Translations under genes and position numbers: made by a program
NCBI GenBank assembly: GCA_002077065.1
Contig: NAJO01000020.1
Coordinates: forward strand, 558,001 to 622,000
Length of the DNA stretch: 64,000 bases
Direction: 5' to 3'
Origin: Cryoendolithus antarcticus
Taxonomy: Eukaryota > Ascomycota > Dothideomycetes > Cladosporiales > Cladosporiaceae
Part shown: positions 1 through 10,096 of the stretch, one piece after another
Layout of the letters: the number at the start of each line of letters is the position of its first letter
Numbering within the stretch: the stretch's first letter is position 1
The notes under the pieces: model-generated
Told to the model about the DNA's origin: nothing
Seen by the model: only the letters and a program-made list of their open reading frames with translations
Database searches by the model: none

Positions 1-346
1 CTTTCGTGCTGTTGACAGTCTCCTCGACCTCCTTGCCCACGCAGTCAGACGTGAAGGTGACTTTCTTGCCATCTAGCAGTTTCTCCAGCTCCGCGGCAAC
101 AGGTTTGAGCGAGTACTTCGGGTTTGCCTTGCCGTCTGGTCGCCCGAGATGCGACATGAGGACCACGGCTTTAGCGCCATGGTCAATTGCGTATTTGATC
201 GTGGGAAGGGCGCCGACGATGCGCTGGTTGTTTGTGATCTTGGAGTTGGTCTCTTTGTCGAGCGGCACGTTGAAGTCAACGCGGATTAGGACTCGTTTGC
301 CTTTGAGATCGACGTCAGCGATGCTGAGCTTGTTGGAGAGAGACAT
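1..346 (-). CDS. PGK1: Phosphoglycerate kinase, N-terminal part (cut by window edge)
   Basis: Glycolytic kinase that transfers phosphate between 1,3-bisphosphoglycerate and ADP in the cytosol. Reading leftward from the ATG at 346-344, the frame stays open for about 115 codons to the window edge. It gives the hallmark N-terminus: start MSLSNKL, then [18 protein letters not shown], then [14 protein letters not shown] and [11 protein letters not shown]. The DFNVP and SHLGRP stretches are the substrate-binding segments of the N-domain in this family. The C-terminal nucleotide-binding domain lies outside the window, so intactness cannot be judged. The opposite-strand frame at 6-371 is its shadow. 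Confidence 0.95.
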   Translation of the reverse strand, partial: MSLSNKLSIADVDLKGKRVLIRVDFNVPLDKETNSKITNNQRIVGALPTIKYAIDHGAKAVVLMSHLGRPDGKANPKYSLKPVAAELEKLLDGKKVTFTSDCVGKEVEETVNSTK

Positions 347-751
347 GGTTGCTATGGTGAGAGTGAAATAAGAGACAAGTAGCTACTTCGGTCTGAGTAA
401 TTCAGATCAGCAACAATGTCAACAAAAAGAAGAGAGCTCTCATTGGAAATTGTGCCCCACCAAACTCAAGAACAGCGTTGCGGGGCAGGCGCGATGTCAT
501 GCTCCGAGTCGCGCCGAGACTCGTGAGTGATGCGCGTGATGTGAGCATCAATGCGGGTGAAAGCACTGCAGACTAGAGATTCGATGATAGATGAATGTTT
601 CGAGTAGATGGATCGTACCTAACCTTGTCTGACCCATGCTTGAACGCCATAGAGATGCACCCAATCTGAAGCCACCTACGCCTTGCGAGAAGCACAATGC
701 ACCATTCAGACATCCGATGCGCCCCCTTTTCCATGCTCTTTCTTATAGCAC
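347..751. other. Intergenic region between PGK1 start and Mpv17-family stop
   Basis: Upstream (promoter) side of PGK1 and downstream side of the Mpv17-family gene, both on the minus strand. I see no further coding frame, RNA gene or clear repeat. Confidence 0.6.
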
Positions 752-1860
752 TCATACGATGGGCACTTCCAGTTGACTGACGACTTCTGGGTCGGCCGAG
801 TTCGTGAGGGATAAATATGCCGTCCATGCTATTCCTATCGTGCTGACGAAGGGCTGCGATTGTCAATGGACGTTCCCTTGCAAGTTGAAATTGCTGCTAC
901 TCACGATCTGAAATTGTATTGGCACTATCCGGAAGTTCAGTGCCTGCACCAGTGGCCAGACCAGGAAGTTCGCCTTCAGCGCCGGTATGTAGACGTCCTG
1001 GAACTTGCGGATGATCGCTCGCTTCCCACCGCCCTCTGCCACTGTCATGAACGTGAAGAAGCATGCCAGACCTGAGCGGATTGTCAGCACTGTTGTCGTA
1101 TTCTCTGATCATACGGAGTATACACACCGACTGGCGCAAAAAGCAATTGATCAAACGCCACCCTCTTCATCGCCGCCACCGTAGCATGTCCCGCTACCAA
1201 AGGAAATGTCTTGCTCAGAAACGCGAACCACTTATGCTGTAGCGGTGTCATAATGAAAGGGTATGCCATGAACCTCACCGTTCTCTCAAAATCGAACGGC
1301 GGCGGCCCTCTCTTCGACGCAGGCGATGTCCAATCATTCTCCGGCCAGGGCACTTTCTTATCGAGCTCTTGGATCTCTATCGAGAAGAAGTCATCGCGGG
1401 GTGCGTCGCTGGCGGCTAGCGAGTTTCGTCGTTCGCGACGCATGCGGACTGCTGTGAGGGTTTGGGCGACTGTATCTGCTATGCCACCAAGGACCTGAGT
1501 GTAGTTGTTAGATAACTGGGCTGGATTACATGAATGGCGTACGGGAGGAGCGTACGGCATTGGTGATCATCGTTGTAAGGACTGGTCGGCTTGCGTAGTA
1601 GCCATTGAACTTGCGCACTAGGATGGAGACCATGGTGATCTGGATGAGGAAGACGATGGCGTGGAGTAACGGCTATGTGCATGTTAGCATTCCGCGTGGT
1701 AGCCTCCGGCGCATTGCATGTCTTTTTGTTGCAGCGCTCGCCGCACATGCTCGTACACTGCAACGTTTCATGCATTGTCCACAGCACTTACAATGCGACC
1801 CTTGATCCACCTCGAGTTCAACTGCCTCAACACGCGTTTCCGCGTATCGTTGACAACCAT
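752..1860 (-). CDS. Mpv17/PMP22 (Sym1-like) family membrane protein
   Basis: Small multi-span protein of the Mpv17/PMP22 family, whose members sit in the inner mitochondrial or peroxisomal membrane and are linked to channel or metabolite-homeostasis roles. I join five exons: 1860-1792, 1672-1556, 1494-1128, 1071-905 and 853-752, giving 273 residues. Junctions use good signals, for example GCTAAC ahead of the ACATAG acceptor of intron 1. The product carries the family pattern: SRPVLTTMITNAVLGGIADTVAQ near residues 50-75, then FDQLLFAPVG, and the C-terminal NFLVWPLVQALNF, RIVPIQ and STIGIAWTAYLS segments. A basic linker (RMRRERRN) after the first domain half is longer than in yeast Sym1. The start at 1860 (MVVNDTRKR) is inferred; an earlier exon is possible. 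Exact subfamily and organelle are not resolved. Confidence 0.85.
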
Positions 1861-2547
1861 CTTCGCATCCAGACCGCGAAATGAGAAATTCCAAGTAGGG
1901 GCCCGATAGCGACTGGCGATTGCTCGATGGTGATGCAATCACTCCGGGAGCGCAGTAGTGGAACGTGCGGTCGACGCTGGATTCCGGATTGCGAGGGTCA
2001 CTGGGGTGTGAGATGGGCGGAGCGGAGAGGAGGGCTAGGAGTGCGATCTCAAGAGATTGACTGCGAGTATCAATTGTGTTTTACAAGCACGAGAGTACAG
2101 TCAGAGAGGTGCGTAGGTGCTGCGACTGCCAGGCGGCACCGAGGGCTGTATCTCAGATCGACATCATGCGGCGGCGGCTAGTTTGAGCCTCCCGCTCTGG
2201 GGTCACATTTGAGTTCAGCTTACCTAACGCCAGCCAACGCTCTCCAAGTCAACGGCTTTCTTCGTTTCAGCGCCGCAATGACAATGAAGAGGCAGGTTCT
2301 CGCACCTCGTCAACATCATGCTGACTCTTACTTCTCAGAATCCCGAAGGCGCAGAATTGGCCTTGGGGTTTGATTCCGGTTCATCAATCCTTCTCATATT
2401 TCCCTTCCTCCCACACAATCTCTCGGATGACGTGCCGGTAACGACATTCCTTTTCGTACATGAGCTCTCTATCCGTCTGATAAGGTCGCGTGCTCTTTTT
2501 GCCATGCTCTCTGCACAGTTTTTTTATTGTCTAGGCATAAAACAGCC
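1861..2547. other. Divergent promoter region (Mpv17-family / AEC transporter)
   Basis: Separates two divergently transcribed genes. No convincing coding frame or repeat is visible. Some short frames exist but have no family resemblance. Confidence 0.5.
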
Positions 2548-3952
2548 ATGGGTCAAGACGCCTCGGAGCTGATCGTACCTTTCCTGGGCGCTTTACAAGC
2601 TTCAGTTGCGGTACTACTCACTATCTTTACCGGCGTTGTAGCATCTCAGTTTCAGCTTATTGGCGAGACATCGTCGAAGGAGATTTCGAAAGTTTGCGTG
2701 AGGCTATTTCTGCCGGCATTATTGATCGTCAATGTTGGGTCAGAGCTGCATCTCGACACGGTATGGAGGATCACCTATGATCAGCCCGTGTGCCATGATA
2801 TTGACACATGGTAGGGTATTCGATATGTCCCAATCCTCATCTGGAGTATGGCCTACCAGCTCCTCTCCTTGCTATTCGGTCTGGGGTTGACGCGGATCTT
2901 CAAGATGCCCTCCTGGATTACCCCAGCTTTGGCATTCAACAACACGACAAGCTTACCTCTGCTTCTGGTGCAAGCTCTAGACGCTGCGGGAATACTCGAC
3001 AGCATAGACAGCTCGTCTGGCGTCGTCGAACGCGCTAAGAGCTATTTCCTGGTGAACGCGATGATCAGCAACTCGCTGACTTTTGCTCTTGGGCCAAAGT
3101 TCCTTGACTGCTCCGAAGACATGGATGCTTCGGAGCGCAAGGGAGAAGACCGCCCTGGAGAAGACCCAGACGAGGTGCTTGAGTCTCAGATCCGCGAAGC
3201 GTCGCAAACGAATGAAGAGACCTCTCTTCTTCCTCGCCCTGTAGCACGAGGCATCACTCGCGCAACTCTCAAGACCTCGTCCAAGTGGCACGCCTTGTAC
3301 GATCCACTTCCTCAGTGGGCGCAGGAAGCACTCCTCTTCCTATACCAGTTCGTCAATCCGCCCGTCATCGGTGCTGTCCTTGGCGCGCTCATTGGCCTGA
3401 CTCCACCGCTGCACCGCCTGTTTTTCTCCACCCAAGACGAAGGTGGCTACCTGAATGCCTGGCTCACCTCTGCTCTTCGGAACGTCGGAGATCTTTTCGC
3501 CGCTCTTCAAGTCATAGTCGTTGGGATCAAGCTTTCGACGGCCATGGTGAAGTGGAAGAAGGGCGAAGAATCTGGCACGATGCCATGGGGTCCCTTCGTG
3601 TTGGTCTCGATTGTGAGATTTGTGATCTGGCCGGCGATCTCTATCCCGGTCATCTATGTGTTAGCCACGAAGACAGGCACGCTTAGCGAGGACCCGATGC
3701 TGTGGTTTGCCATGATGTTGATGCCTACTGGCCCGCCGGCTTTGAGCCTGACAGCCATGGCCGATACATATGGGGCCGAGGAAGAGGAGAGAATGAGCAT
3801 CGCGAAGTTTCTAACGGTGAGAGCCTACCGCTGATTGATGAAGTGAGCACATGCTAACAAAAGCACGCTAGGTGTCCTACGCAATATCACCACTAATCTG
3901 CTTCGCGGTCGTCGGCAGCCTGAAGGCGTCTCAGGCTGCCGCCTCTGCATGA
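2548..3952 (+). CDS. Auxin efflux carrier (AEC/PIN-like) family transporter
   Basis: Integral membrane transporter of the AEC/Mem_trans family, found in fungal ER or plasma membranes; substrates of fungal members are mostly unknown. Three exons: 2548-2760, 2815-3816 and 3872-3952, giving 431 residues. Intron 2 has GCTAAC followed by CGCTAG. The layout is typical: an N-terminal block of membrane helices (LGALQASVAVLLTIFTGVVA; LFLPALLIVNVGS), a central charged loop rich in Asp/Glu around residues 160-200, and a C-terminal helix block with PPVIGAVLGALIGLTPPL, LQVIVVGIKLS, RFVIWPAISIPVIY and LMPTGPPALSLTAMAD. The MPTGPPA stretch is a family signature. The start ATG at 2548 is used because the slightly longer open frame begins at a TTG. 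The two small terminal pieces are set by splice signals and could be slightly off. Confidence 0.88.
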
Positions 3953-4373
3953 AGTCAAAGGTCCTTCTGCCCCCGGCTACTTCAGGGCTCTACAAGGGTG
4001 CCATGATACAGTAGGTACTGCTGTCCATTGTCTTCCTCTTGCGCGTCGCGAACTGAACGTATGATTCACATGCTACTCCGCAAAGTTCCTTTCACTTCAC
4101 TTCCCTCCGGAACGCTACTAACGCTACGCTAGAGGACCCCCTGGGCAGACTTTGTCACCTCAGAGCACAACGCTAAACCTCTTTGCGACAATCAGACACA
4201 TTCACTAGCCGAAATGTGAAGGATTTTGTAATGTGAAGGACAGAGGTTTAGCGAGTGGCATGTGGGCTGTCGCTGGATAGACTATTTACAATTTTTGGGC
4301 TTCATTTGTACTACTACTACTCCTCGACCTCTCTCGTCCAATCACACACTATACACATAAGCTTTCACACAAC
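3953..4373. other. Intergenic; pyrimidine-rich fungal-type promoter near its 3' end
   Basis: No gene seen. The last 80 bases before the ATG at 4374 are C/T-rich, with a CTACTACTACTCCTCGACC run and a CCAAT at about 4339, a common look for fungal core promoters. Confidence 0.5.
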
Positions 4374-5883
4374 ATGTCCGACCAGGCTTTCACCATGGAG
4401 CCTCTGACCGCGGCCGAGCTCGGCACTCGAGGACCACAGCAGATCGTCGAACTCGGCAAGCTCCCCGATGGCGACGCAAAGAAATACGATGCCACCTACC
4501 CCGGTTTCGCCAACTTTGACGAGTTACTGCGTAGCTGTGCACAAGCAGCCAAAGACGGGTCACGGTACGATTGTCTACTCGCGAGTGACCGGTGCAAGGC
4601 TCTTGTCCAGCGCGGCGTAGATGCGTTCGCTCTGGTGAAGAAGCTGAAAGCCTGAAGTGCACACTTTTACCCATCCTCAACTGTTTCACGATGCAAAGAT
4701 CCCTGAGCTATACGTGAAATTCAAAGAGATATCGGAGATCATTCGCGATGATGATCATCGCACTCCGCGCGAGCGCGCTCTCGAGAAGTTCGGCGCACAT
4801 ATGGTCGATGTGCCGTGGTCGGAGGCTACATGGGTGTTGACAACTGATGAGGTTGCCGCTATGGTTGTCGCGATCTCGAAGACTGCCGACGATGTCGTCT
4901 GCAACCCAAACTTGTTCATGGATCTCGAGGGCCTCGGACTCGGCGCCAAGGGCACTATATGTACGCTCGCTCGACCACATCTTTCTTGTCGACATCCCCA
5001 CCCTCAGCTCGAAAGCCTTTACTACCATCGCCGCAATCGAAGGCAAAAAGACCTCCCTCCAGTCCGTCTTCGAGAACGGAGAGCAGAAGAAATGCCTGTA
5101 CGACTGTCGCAGCGACGCCGAAGCTCTCTTTGCGCTTCACGGTGTCCGCATGCAGGGTGTCATCGACATCCAGCTCATGGATCTGGCCACTAGAGATACT
5201 ATCGCCAATCGCATCAAGGTGAAGAGCATCCACCAGGTCGCGACAACGCGCCTATCCAACACAAACATAGCTCACGCCACCATCGCTCGCTTCGACCACG
5301 CCAAGTACTGGGGTGTACTGGCGATCACTGAAGGATACAATGTGGCGAGGGCTGAGGTCGAGAAGTACTGTGGCGACCACAAAGCCAGGCGGGTTGCCAT
5401 CAAGAAACTCAAAGTTGAGCAGGAGAAAGCACAAGCAGCGTGGGTGGCCGCCAACTTGGCGACGTGCGAGGCGGACGCTGCAGCTTTTGCCCGTGGTGAA
5501 GACGTCACGGCTGCTGAGCTCGCGGGACTGAAAGAACTCTCAATCGCCGGTCCTGGCCCCTTAATTCTCCAGCAGAGGACACCGACGACCCAGAACAGCC
5601 CAAATTCGCTGACCCCTTCGCCATTCGCGCTCTGCCCCCGATGCTAATCAACTACGCCAAGAACGATGTCTTCATGCTCCCGGAGCTGTATGATTATCTT
5701 CTCCACCACAAGCATATGAGTGACGAGGGCATGAGGGTTGCGGAGGTGGAGTCGGCGGAACGGCTGAGGTATGCACAGATGCCGGGCGGATGGCACAAGA
5801 ACACGGGCTGTGGTATGAACAATTTTCCCGAGGCGATTAGGACATTGCAGGTTGGGCCGGTGAAGACGGTGAAGAAGGTTTGA
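4374..5883 (+). pseudogene. DEDD-type 3'-5' exonuclease domain protein, broken by three frame changes
   Basis: RNase D/Egalitarian-like 3'-5' exonuclease domain. Continuous homology-like sequence is spread over three reading frames: 4374 to about 4648 (MSDQAFTMEPLTAAEL...), about 4648 to 4959 (...LFMDLEGLGLGAKGTI), 4961 to about 5560 (...LDHIFLVDIPTLSSKAF...), and then to the TGA at 5883 (...PPMLINYAKNDVFMLPELY...). The D-x-E pair in FMDLEG (exo I), the Asp-containing GVIDIQLMDLA stretch (exo II) and YAKNDV (exo III region) are kept, so the active-site framework survives. No GT-AG intron can join the pieces: any at 4960 would be under 25 nt or would delete conserved residues. Each change fits a one-base insertion or deletion. 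It is either recent pseudogenisation or sequence error. An intact protein would be near 500 residues. Substrate unknown. Confidence 0.75.
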
Positions 5884-5967
5884 AGGGCTATGCTGATTGT
5901 CTGACTTCGGAAGGTTGGATGAGGGGAGGCGGTGGTGCTAATGAGAACACGCGGTGAGGTAGCCAGT

Positions 5968-5994
5968 GGCGGCGGCGGCGGCAGCAGCAGCAGC
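5968..5994. repeat. Trinucleotide microsatellite (GGC)n(AGC)n
   Basis: A short compound trinucleotide run, about five GGC units followed by four to five AGC units, lies just downstream of the broken exonuclease gene. It is non-coding as far as I can tell. Confidence 0.85.
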
Positions 5995-6151
5995 GTGAAT
6001 CTTTGAGACTACCAGTAAATCTAATGATCAACACAATTACCTTTGGTTCCACGTCTATGGTTCCTTCCGCAGACAGAACACCGAACTCGATGAACCCTAG
6101 CACTGCTAAGTTGCCCATCTACCCGAAGTCAAATTCATCCCAAGATACCAA

Positions 6152-6436
6152 CTACGAACGCCGCCTGCCCCCATAATTCCCCAGATAGTTAATCCCAGGC
6201 CCCATACACCTTCCGGGAACCCTATATATCGGTCCACCAAAGAAGTCCGGCTGATGGTAATTATTACCGTTGTCGTAGTAATAGTTGATGCCCATGTAGT
6301 AGCGTCCTTGCGCGACACCAGAGTGGCCCCAGACGCCCAGCCGGGGATCCGTGTAGAAGAGTTTACCGTTGGGGAACCCCATGAGCCCCGGGGGTTGGTA
6401 CATAGTCTGGTGGATCATCTCTTCCCAGGAAGTCAT
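6152..6436 (-). CDS. Small Tyr/Gly/Asn-rich protein of unknown function
   Basis: I do not recognise this protein. The frame from the ATG at 6436-6434 (MTSWEEMIHQTMYQPPG...) gives 94 residues. The C-terminal half is rich in Tyr, Gly, Asn and Pro (for example YYMGINYYYDNGNNYHQ and GPGINYLGNYGGRRRS). The frame stays open upstream to 6685, but that part is Ser/Leu-rich, has no similar character and probably contains 5' leader, so I chose the internal ATG. No signal peptide or membrane helix is visible. The codon pattern and ordered composition argue for a real gene, but the evidence is composition only. Confidence 0.4.
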   Translation of the reverse strand: MTSWEEMIHQTMYQPPGLMGFPNGKLFYTDPRLGVWGHSGVAQGRYYMGINYYYDNGNNYHQPDFFGGPIYRVPGRCMGPGINYLGNYGGRRRS

Positions 6437-6885
6437 GTTGGGAGACGAGGATGCTAATTCTGGCAGAAGTAAGAGTAAGTTGACTCGAGCTGGAGTTAGG
6501 CTTGATGACTTGAGAAACTGGAGAGACGTTTGATGGACGGAGATAGATGATGGCTCCGGTGGCTGCAAAGCTAGGATCTCGGGAGGTGTAGAGAAGGCTC
6601 TAAAGTCAGCTGCGCTCGTAGTGACTGAGATGCCGCAACAGTCGCTGATCTCAGCGATGAGAGTGCGTGCTTGGCTTTCTCGCACGGCGCGACGGGCGGC
6701 ACAGCGTATTTTATGGCTCTTTGAGTGGAAGTCACGTGTGAGGCGATCGGAAGGGCGGACGGAAGTCAGAGACTAGCCAGATGCGTTGCGATGAGCATCA
6801 GATGCGCAGAATCTCCGACGTTTGCAGTCGGAAAGCAGTGTATCAAGACATACTCCAAGGTGTTCAGTGAGCCGGATATCCTTGA
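6437..6885. other. Intergenic region
   Basis: Promoter side of the small Tyr-rich gene and 3' side of the Met/Gly-rich gene, both minus strand. Nothing further recognised. Confidence 0.4.
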
Positions 6886-7554
6886 TCACTTCTTCCCGCC
6901 TCCGCCAGCCTTGCCATCGTCTTTGCCCTGATCATCCTCATCCTGACCTCCACAGCCCTGCTGTGCAGCCATCATGGCCTGCATAGCCTGCATCTGACGC
7001 ATGGCTTCCATCTGCTGCGCAGCCTGCATAGCTCGCATGGCCTGCCCATCCATCATAAATCCTGGTCCCATCGCGCCCCACGGTCCAGACATGCCGCCCG
7101 GACCCACCATAGTCCCATCGGGGCAGACCATGCCGCCCGGACCCATCATGAAGCCGCCTCCCATGCCAGGCATTCCCATACCGGGCATTCCCATACCGAG
7201 CATGCCCATACCGGGGATCCCCATTCCAGGCATACCCATCCCTAGCATCCCCATACCGCCTCCTTCGCCGCCTATGCCTGGAGGCTGCATCGAACCCACA
7301 GGTCCTCCACCGCCCATACCCGGAGGCTGCGTCGCATTCCCACCACCTCCACCAACGCCACCTTGGCCTTGCAATGCGTCGCGGATCGTCCCCTTAGCAG
7401 CTTTGATCTCCTGGGCCCGAGGGTGCTGAGACACGGGTACGCCGTTCTGCTTCATGTGCATGATATCCTCGATGAGGTCTGGTGGAAGGCCGCTGGCTTG
7501 ACTTGCGGCTGCCACGAGGCCAGGGTCCATGCCTGGATATCGACCGGTAGACAT
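6886..7554 (-). CDS. Low-complexity Met/Gly-rich protein with glutamine/methionine tail
   Basis: Unrecognised protein of 222 residues starting MSTGRYPGMDPGLVAAA. The first 60 residues look ordered (ASGLPPDLIEDIMHMKQNGVPVS...). The middle is a chain of GMG(M/I)(P/L) units followed by MMGPGGM-type units. Then comes a Met/Gln/Ala helix-like stretch (RAMQAAQQMEAMRQMQAM) and an acidic/lysine tail ending GGGGKK. The start at 7554 is chosen because residues further upstream in the open frame lack this character and the ATG sits at the edge of the conserved-looking N-terminus. Function unknown; such repeats are often disordered scaffold or RNA-associated regions, which is only an inference here. Confidence 0.5.
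   Translation of the reverse strand: MSTGRYPGMDPGLVAAASQASGLPPDLIEDIMHMKQNGVPVSQHPRAQEIKAAKGTIRDALQGQGGVGGGGGNATQPPGMGGGGPVGSMQPPGIGGEGGGMGMLGMGMPGMGIPGMGMLGMGMPGMGMPGMGGGFMMGPGGMVCPDGTMVGPGGMSGPWGAMGPGFMMDGQAMRAMQAAQQMEAMRQMQAMQAMMAAQQGCGGQDEDDQGKDDGKAGGGGKK
7161..7258. repeat. Degenerate 15-bp tandem repeat encoding GMGMP-type units
   Basis: Within the Met/Gly-rich gene, units of about 15 bases resembling CATTCCCATACCGGG recur six to seven times with third-position changes. They encode five-residue GMG(M/I)(P/L) units on the minus strand. Synonymous drift between units suggests the protein repeat is maintained. Confidence 0.7.
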
Positions 7555-8225
7555 GGGGACGTATCTGTTACGCTGTTGATGTTGGTTCCGATGATGAATG
7601 TCCCAAGGAGAGATGATAGATTTGTGGAGAGGGTAGATGAGTAGGAAGTATGGAGATCCTCTGATGGAGCGCAATCTTGGAGAACTGGGATCTCCTATAG
7701 TCAGGGACCGCGACTTCTCCGTGCTTTGCCGTTGTACAATGTCTTCACTGCTGCATGGCAATTGCGTGACAGCAAGCAAGCGAAACCAGTCACCATTTCG
7801 GTGATCTTGTAGTACGCGTCTGTATCTCAAGTCGATGCGGCTGCTACAGTATCATTCAAATACTACCAGACAACCTGAAATAGTCGCAATGCCTTAATAC
7901 TTCCGTTCCGATGGAGGAAGATCTGCATGTCTACGCAGTGAACCACGCAGCAGCGTTCGTCCAGCGTCTCAATGCGACGTCTTCCTTTTCTCCAGGTCCA
8001 CGTACGTGTGCAGGTAGTCAGGGCTGATAGTATGGACTCGTCATCCGAAAGTCGTCATCTGTACGGCAGGACACAGTCTAAGTCAGTCAATGCTCGCCGT
8101 TGCAGATCTGAATGAGCCCTTTGTGGCCTCTTGGAGCCATTATCACATTTGCGCAGTTGGAAAGCGTTGTGTGCGACCTTGCGGCGCATGTCCTCGGCCG
8201 CAAGCATCTCTCCGTCTACATTTGA
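7555..8225. other. Intergenic region
   Basis: Lies upstream of the Met/Gly-rich gene. Open frames here have no recognisable content. No RNA gene or repeat seen. Confidence 0.4.
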
Positions 8226-8679
8226 CTAAGACGATTCATATGTCGTCCCGTCCGCCCTCTTATAGATCGTCGAGTCGGATGTCAATGGACTCCGAGATCC
8301 GTACAGCATATCGCTGATGGATGTGTTCTGCGATTGCTCTGCAGCATGCACCACGAGCCCAGCGCTCGGGCAAGGGAGATTCCACGTACCTAGGTCCTCG
8401 CCTACGCCTAACCCGATCGGATTTGGATCTGGCTCTCCGCCAGGCAAGCCCGGTTCAGACAGCAAGGTAGCGACGTCTTGCCCGTCTGTAGGATTGAAGG
8501 CACCAAGATCTGCATCTTGTCCTTCGAGGGGCATACCGTACTGCGGAGGTCGGGAGTCGAGGAGCGCGGGGATTTGCTCGGTGTTGTCGAAGCGAGCGTT
8601 GTCGCTGATGCCTACGAGGGGACTGTTCGTGGCCGAAATGGACGCGAATTCCTGACTTGGTGTCAGCATTTCGCCCTCG
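8226..8679 (-). other. Coding-like open frame immediately downstream of PEX20, unassigned
   Basis: A minus-strand frame, open from 8834 to 8226, reads like real protein between about 8650 and 8390 (EFASISATNSPLVGISDNARFD, then PPQYGMPLEGQDADLG and PTDGQDVATLLSEP). It is in a different frame from PEX20, whose stop is at 8680. A GCTGACACCAAGTCAG sequence just before the EFASIS stretch looks like a branch site plus acceptor, and a good donor (CTAG|GTACGT) follows at the far end. It may be a spliced 3' exon of PEX20, a separate small gene, or chance. I could not settle it. Confidence 0.3.
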
Positions 8680-9807
8680 CTACGTGTATGGACTTTCCCA
8701 GTGATCCCATCGATGGTCGCGGACAGCATCACACTGCGGTGGATTGCAGATTGTGGGGTTGTCGCGCGTAGGAGAGGTGATCGGGAGTGCTGGGCTCGAT
8801 GTTCCGGAGCCATATGTAGAGTCTGGTGTCGCAACGCGCTTTGGATGGAAGTTACTGACAGATTCGACCATCTTGTCGCCTCGCACTTTGACCTCTCTAT
8901 CCCTTAGCTTTCGCATCAGATTGAGGAATTGACTGTTCTGGAACTTGTCTGACTTATTGTTCTCGACCTTCTCTAGCAGGTCCTGCGCAGTTGCAGCTAG
9001 TGCGTCGTCATCTCTGCCATCATCCACCCGCTGTTCCTGTTCGGGGTTCTGCACATTTTCAATGATCCCGCCCGCCGAGCGTTCTAGGCTATGCACTCCG
9101 TCTACGTCATGCATGGTCACGTGTGTGCGATCACCCGACGATTGGAGGACGTTGTCCACCACAGCTTCCGTCTGCACAGCGTTCTCTTGCATATCCAGCG
9201 AAACTTCGGCATCTGTCATCATGTCGTCCCTCGCCAGATCGAATGCTCGTTCGAATGCAGCCTCGTCGAAGTCCTCAGTCACAGCAGCCTTGCCCTTGCC
9301 TTGCACGATTGGAGCAAATGCCGGTTGACTGAAGTTGCTGCGGAACCCAGGTGGGCCGTATCGCGCATTCTGCTGAAACGCCTGGGGCGAAGCGGCCGCC
9401 ATCTGTTGGGCTCGCAATGGCATCGGCTTGGAGTGCATGCGAAGCTCTTGCGCCCAATTCGCTGCATCGGGCATGGGTCTCGTCCTCCCCTGCTGTACCG
9501 ACGGCGTCTGCAGACTCATTTGGCTGAAGTCTGCCGCCCATGATGGCGCCTGTGGGACCGGCTCCGGAAAGTGTTGCTGACCAGGGAGAGGACCATAGTT
9601 GTACTGTTGGAATTGATCCAAGGGTACACCAGCTTGAAATGCCTCAAACTCAGCGTCCATGTGGGCGACATTTGGATCATGTGAGCGGAAGCCTTGGGCT
9701 GGGCGATGTCTCGAAACGAGGCGGTCTTGTTGTAGTGTCCGATCATGCTGCGTTGATTGCTTGAACTGCTGCAGAGCGTTCGAGGGGCCGCAGAGTGCTT
9801 CCGCCAT
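8680..9807 (-). CDS. PEX20: Peroxin 20, PTS2 import co-receptor
   Basis: Fungal co-receptor that works with PEX7 to bring PTS2 cargo (such as thiolase) to the peroxisome. The 375-residue frame starts MAEALCGPSNALQQFKQ, the typical PEX20 N-terminus, with the conserved early cysteine (Cys6 here) used for receptor recycling in this family. A DRTLQQDRL motif follows. WAADFSQM (W-x3-F) near residues 90-95 fits the PEX14/PEX13-binding aromatic motif. The region with KFQNSQFLNLMRKLRDREVKVRGDK near residues 290-315 matches the conserved C-terminal block. The last stretch, ending DHWESPYT at 8680, is less certain; an alternative splice into the downstream frame is possible. It is divergent from SEC13, with under 300 bp between the two starts. 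Confidence 0.85.
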   Translation of the reverse strand: MAEALCGPSNALQQFKQSTQHDRTLQQDRLVSRHRPAQGFRSHDPNVAHMDAEFEAFQAGVPLDQFQQYNYGPLPGQQHFPEPVPQAPSWAADFSQMSLQTPSVQQGRTRPMPDAANWAQELRMHSKPMPLRAQQMAAASPQAFQQNARYGPPGFRSNFSQPAFAPIVQGKGKAAVTEDFDEAAFERAFDLARDDMMTDAEVSLDMQENAVQTEAVVDNVLQSSGDRTHVTMHDVDGVHSLERSAGGIIENVQNPEQEQRVDDGRDDDALAATAQDLLEKVENNKSDKFQNSQFLNLMRKLRDREVKVRGDKMVESVSNFHPKRVATPDSTYGSGTSSPALPITSPTRDNPTICNPPQCDAVRDHRWDHWESPYT

Positions 9808-10096
9808 GGCCGCAGATCGATATGAGAGCGACCGACAGGCGAGTCGCTAGAAGAAAGAGGATTCAACGCCGACAAAAGAGTAAGGTATCATACAACTGCT
9901 TGCCACGGGAGCATGCACGTGAAGTCGTGTCGGAGCACATGTCATCGTGCTGGCTAAGCCGAGGCTCGCGGAAGGCGCTGAGCCTCATTATTATCTTATC
10001 TCATCTAATCTCCAAGCTTCGCGAGGAAGGTCAAGCGAGGAAACATGGCAATGTTGATCGCATGCGACCTGGACTGAACAATCACACAGAGCAATC

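Noticed and set aside
4634..4700. An intron to explain the first frame change in the exonuclease gene (GTGAAG...CAAAG)
   Set aside because: Weak donor, no convincing branch site, and it would remove the EVHTFTHPQLFHDAK stretch that reads as continuous protein; the other two frame changes cannot be introns either.
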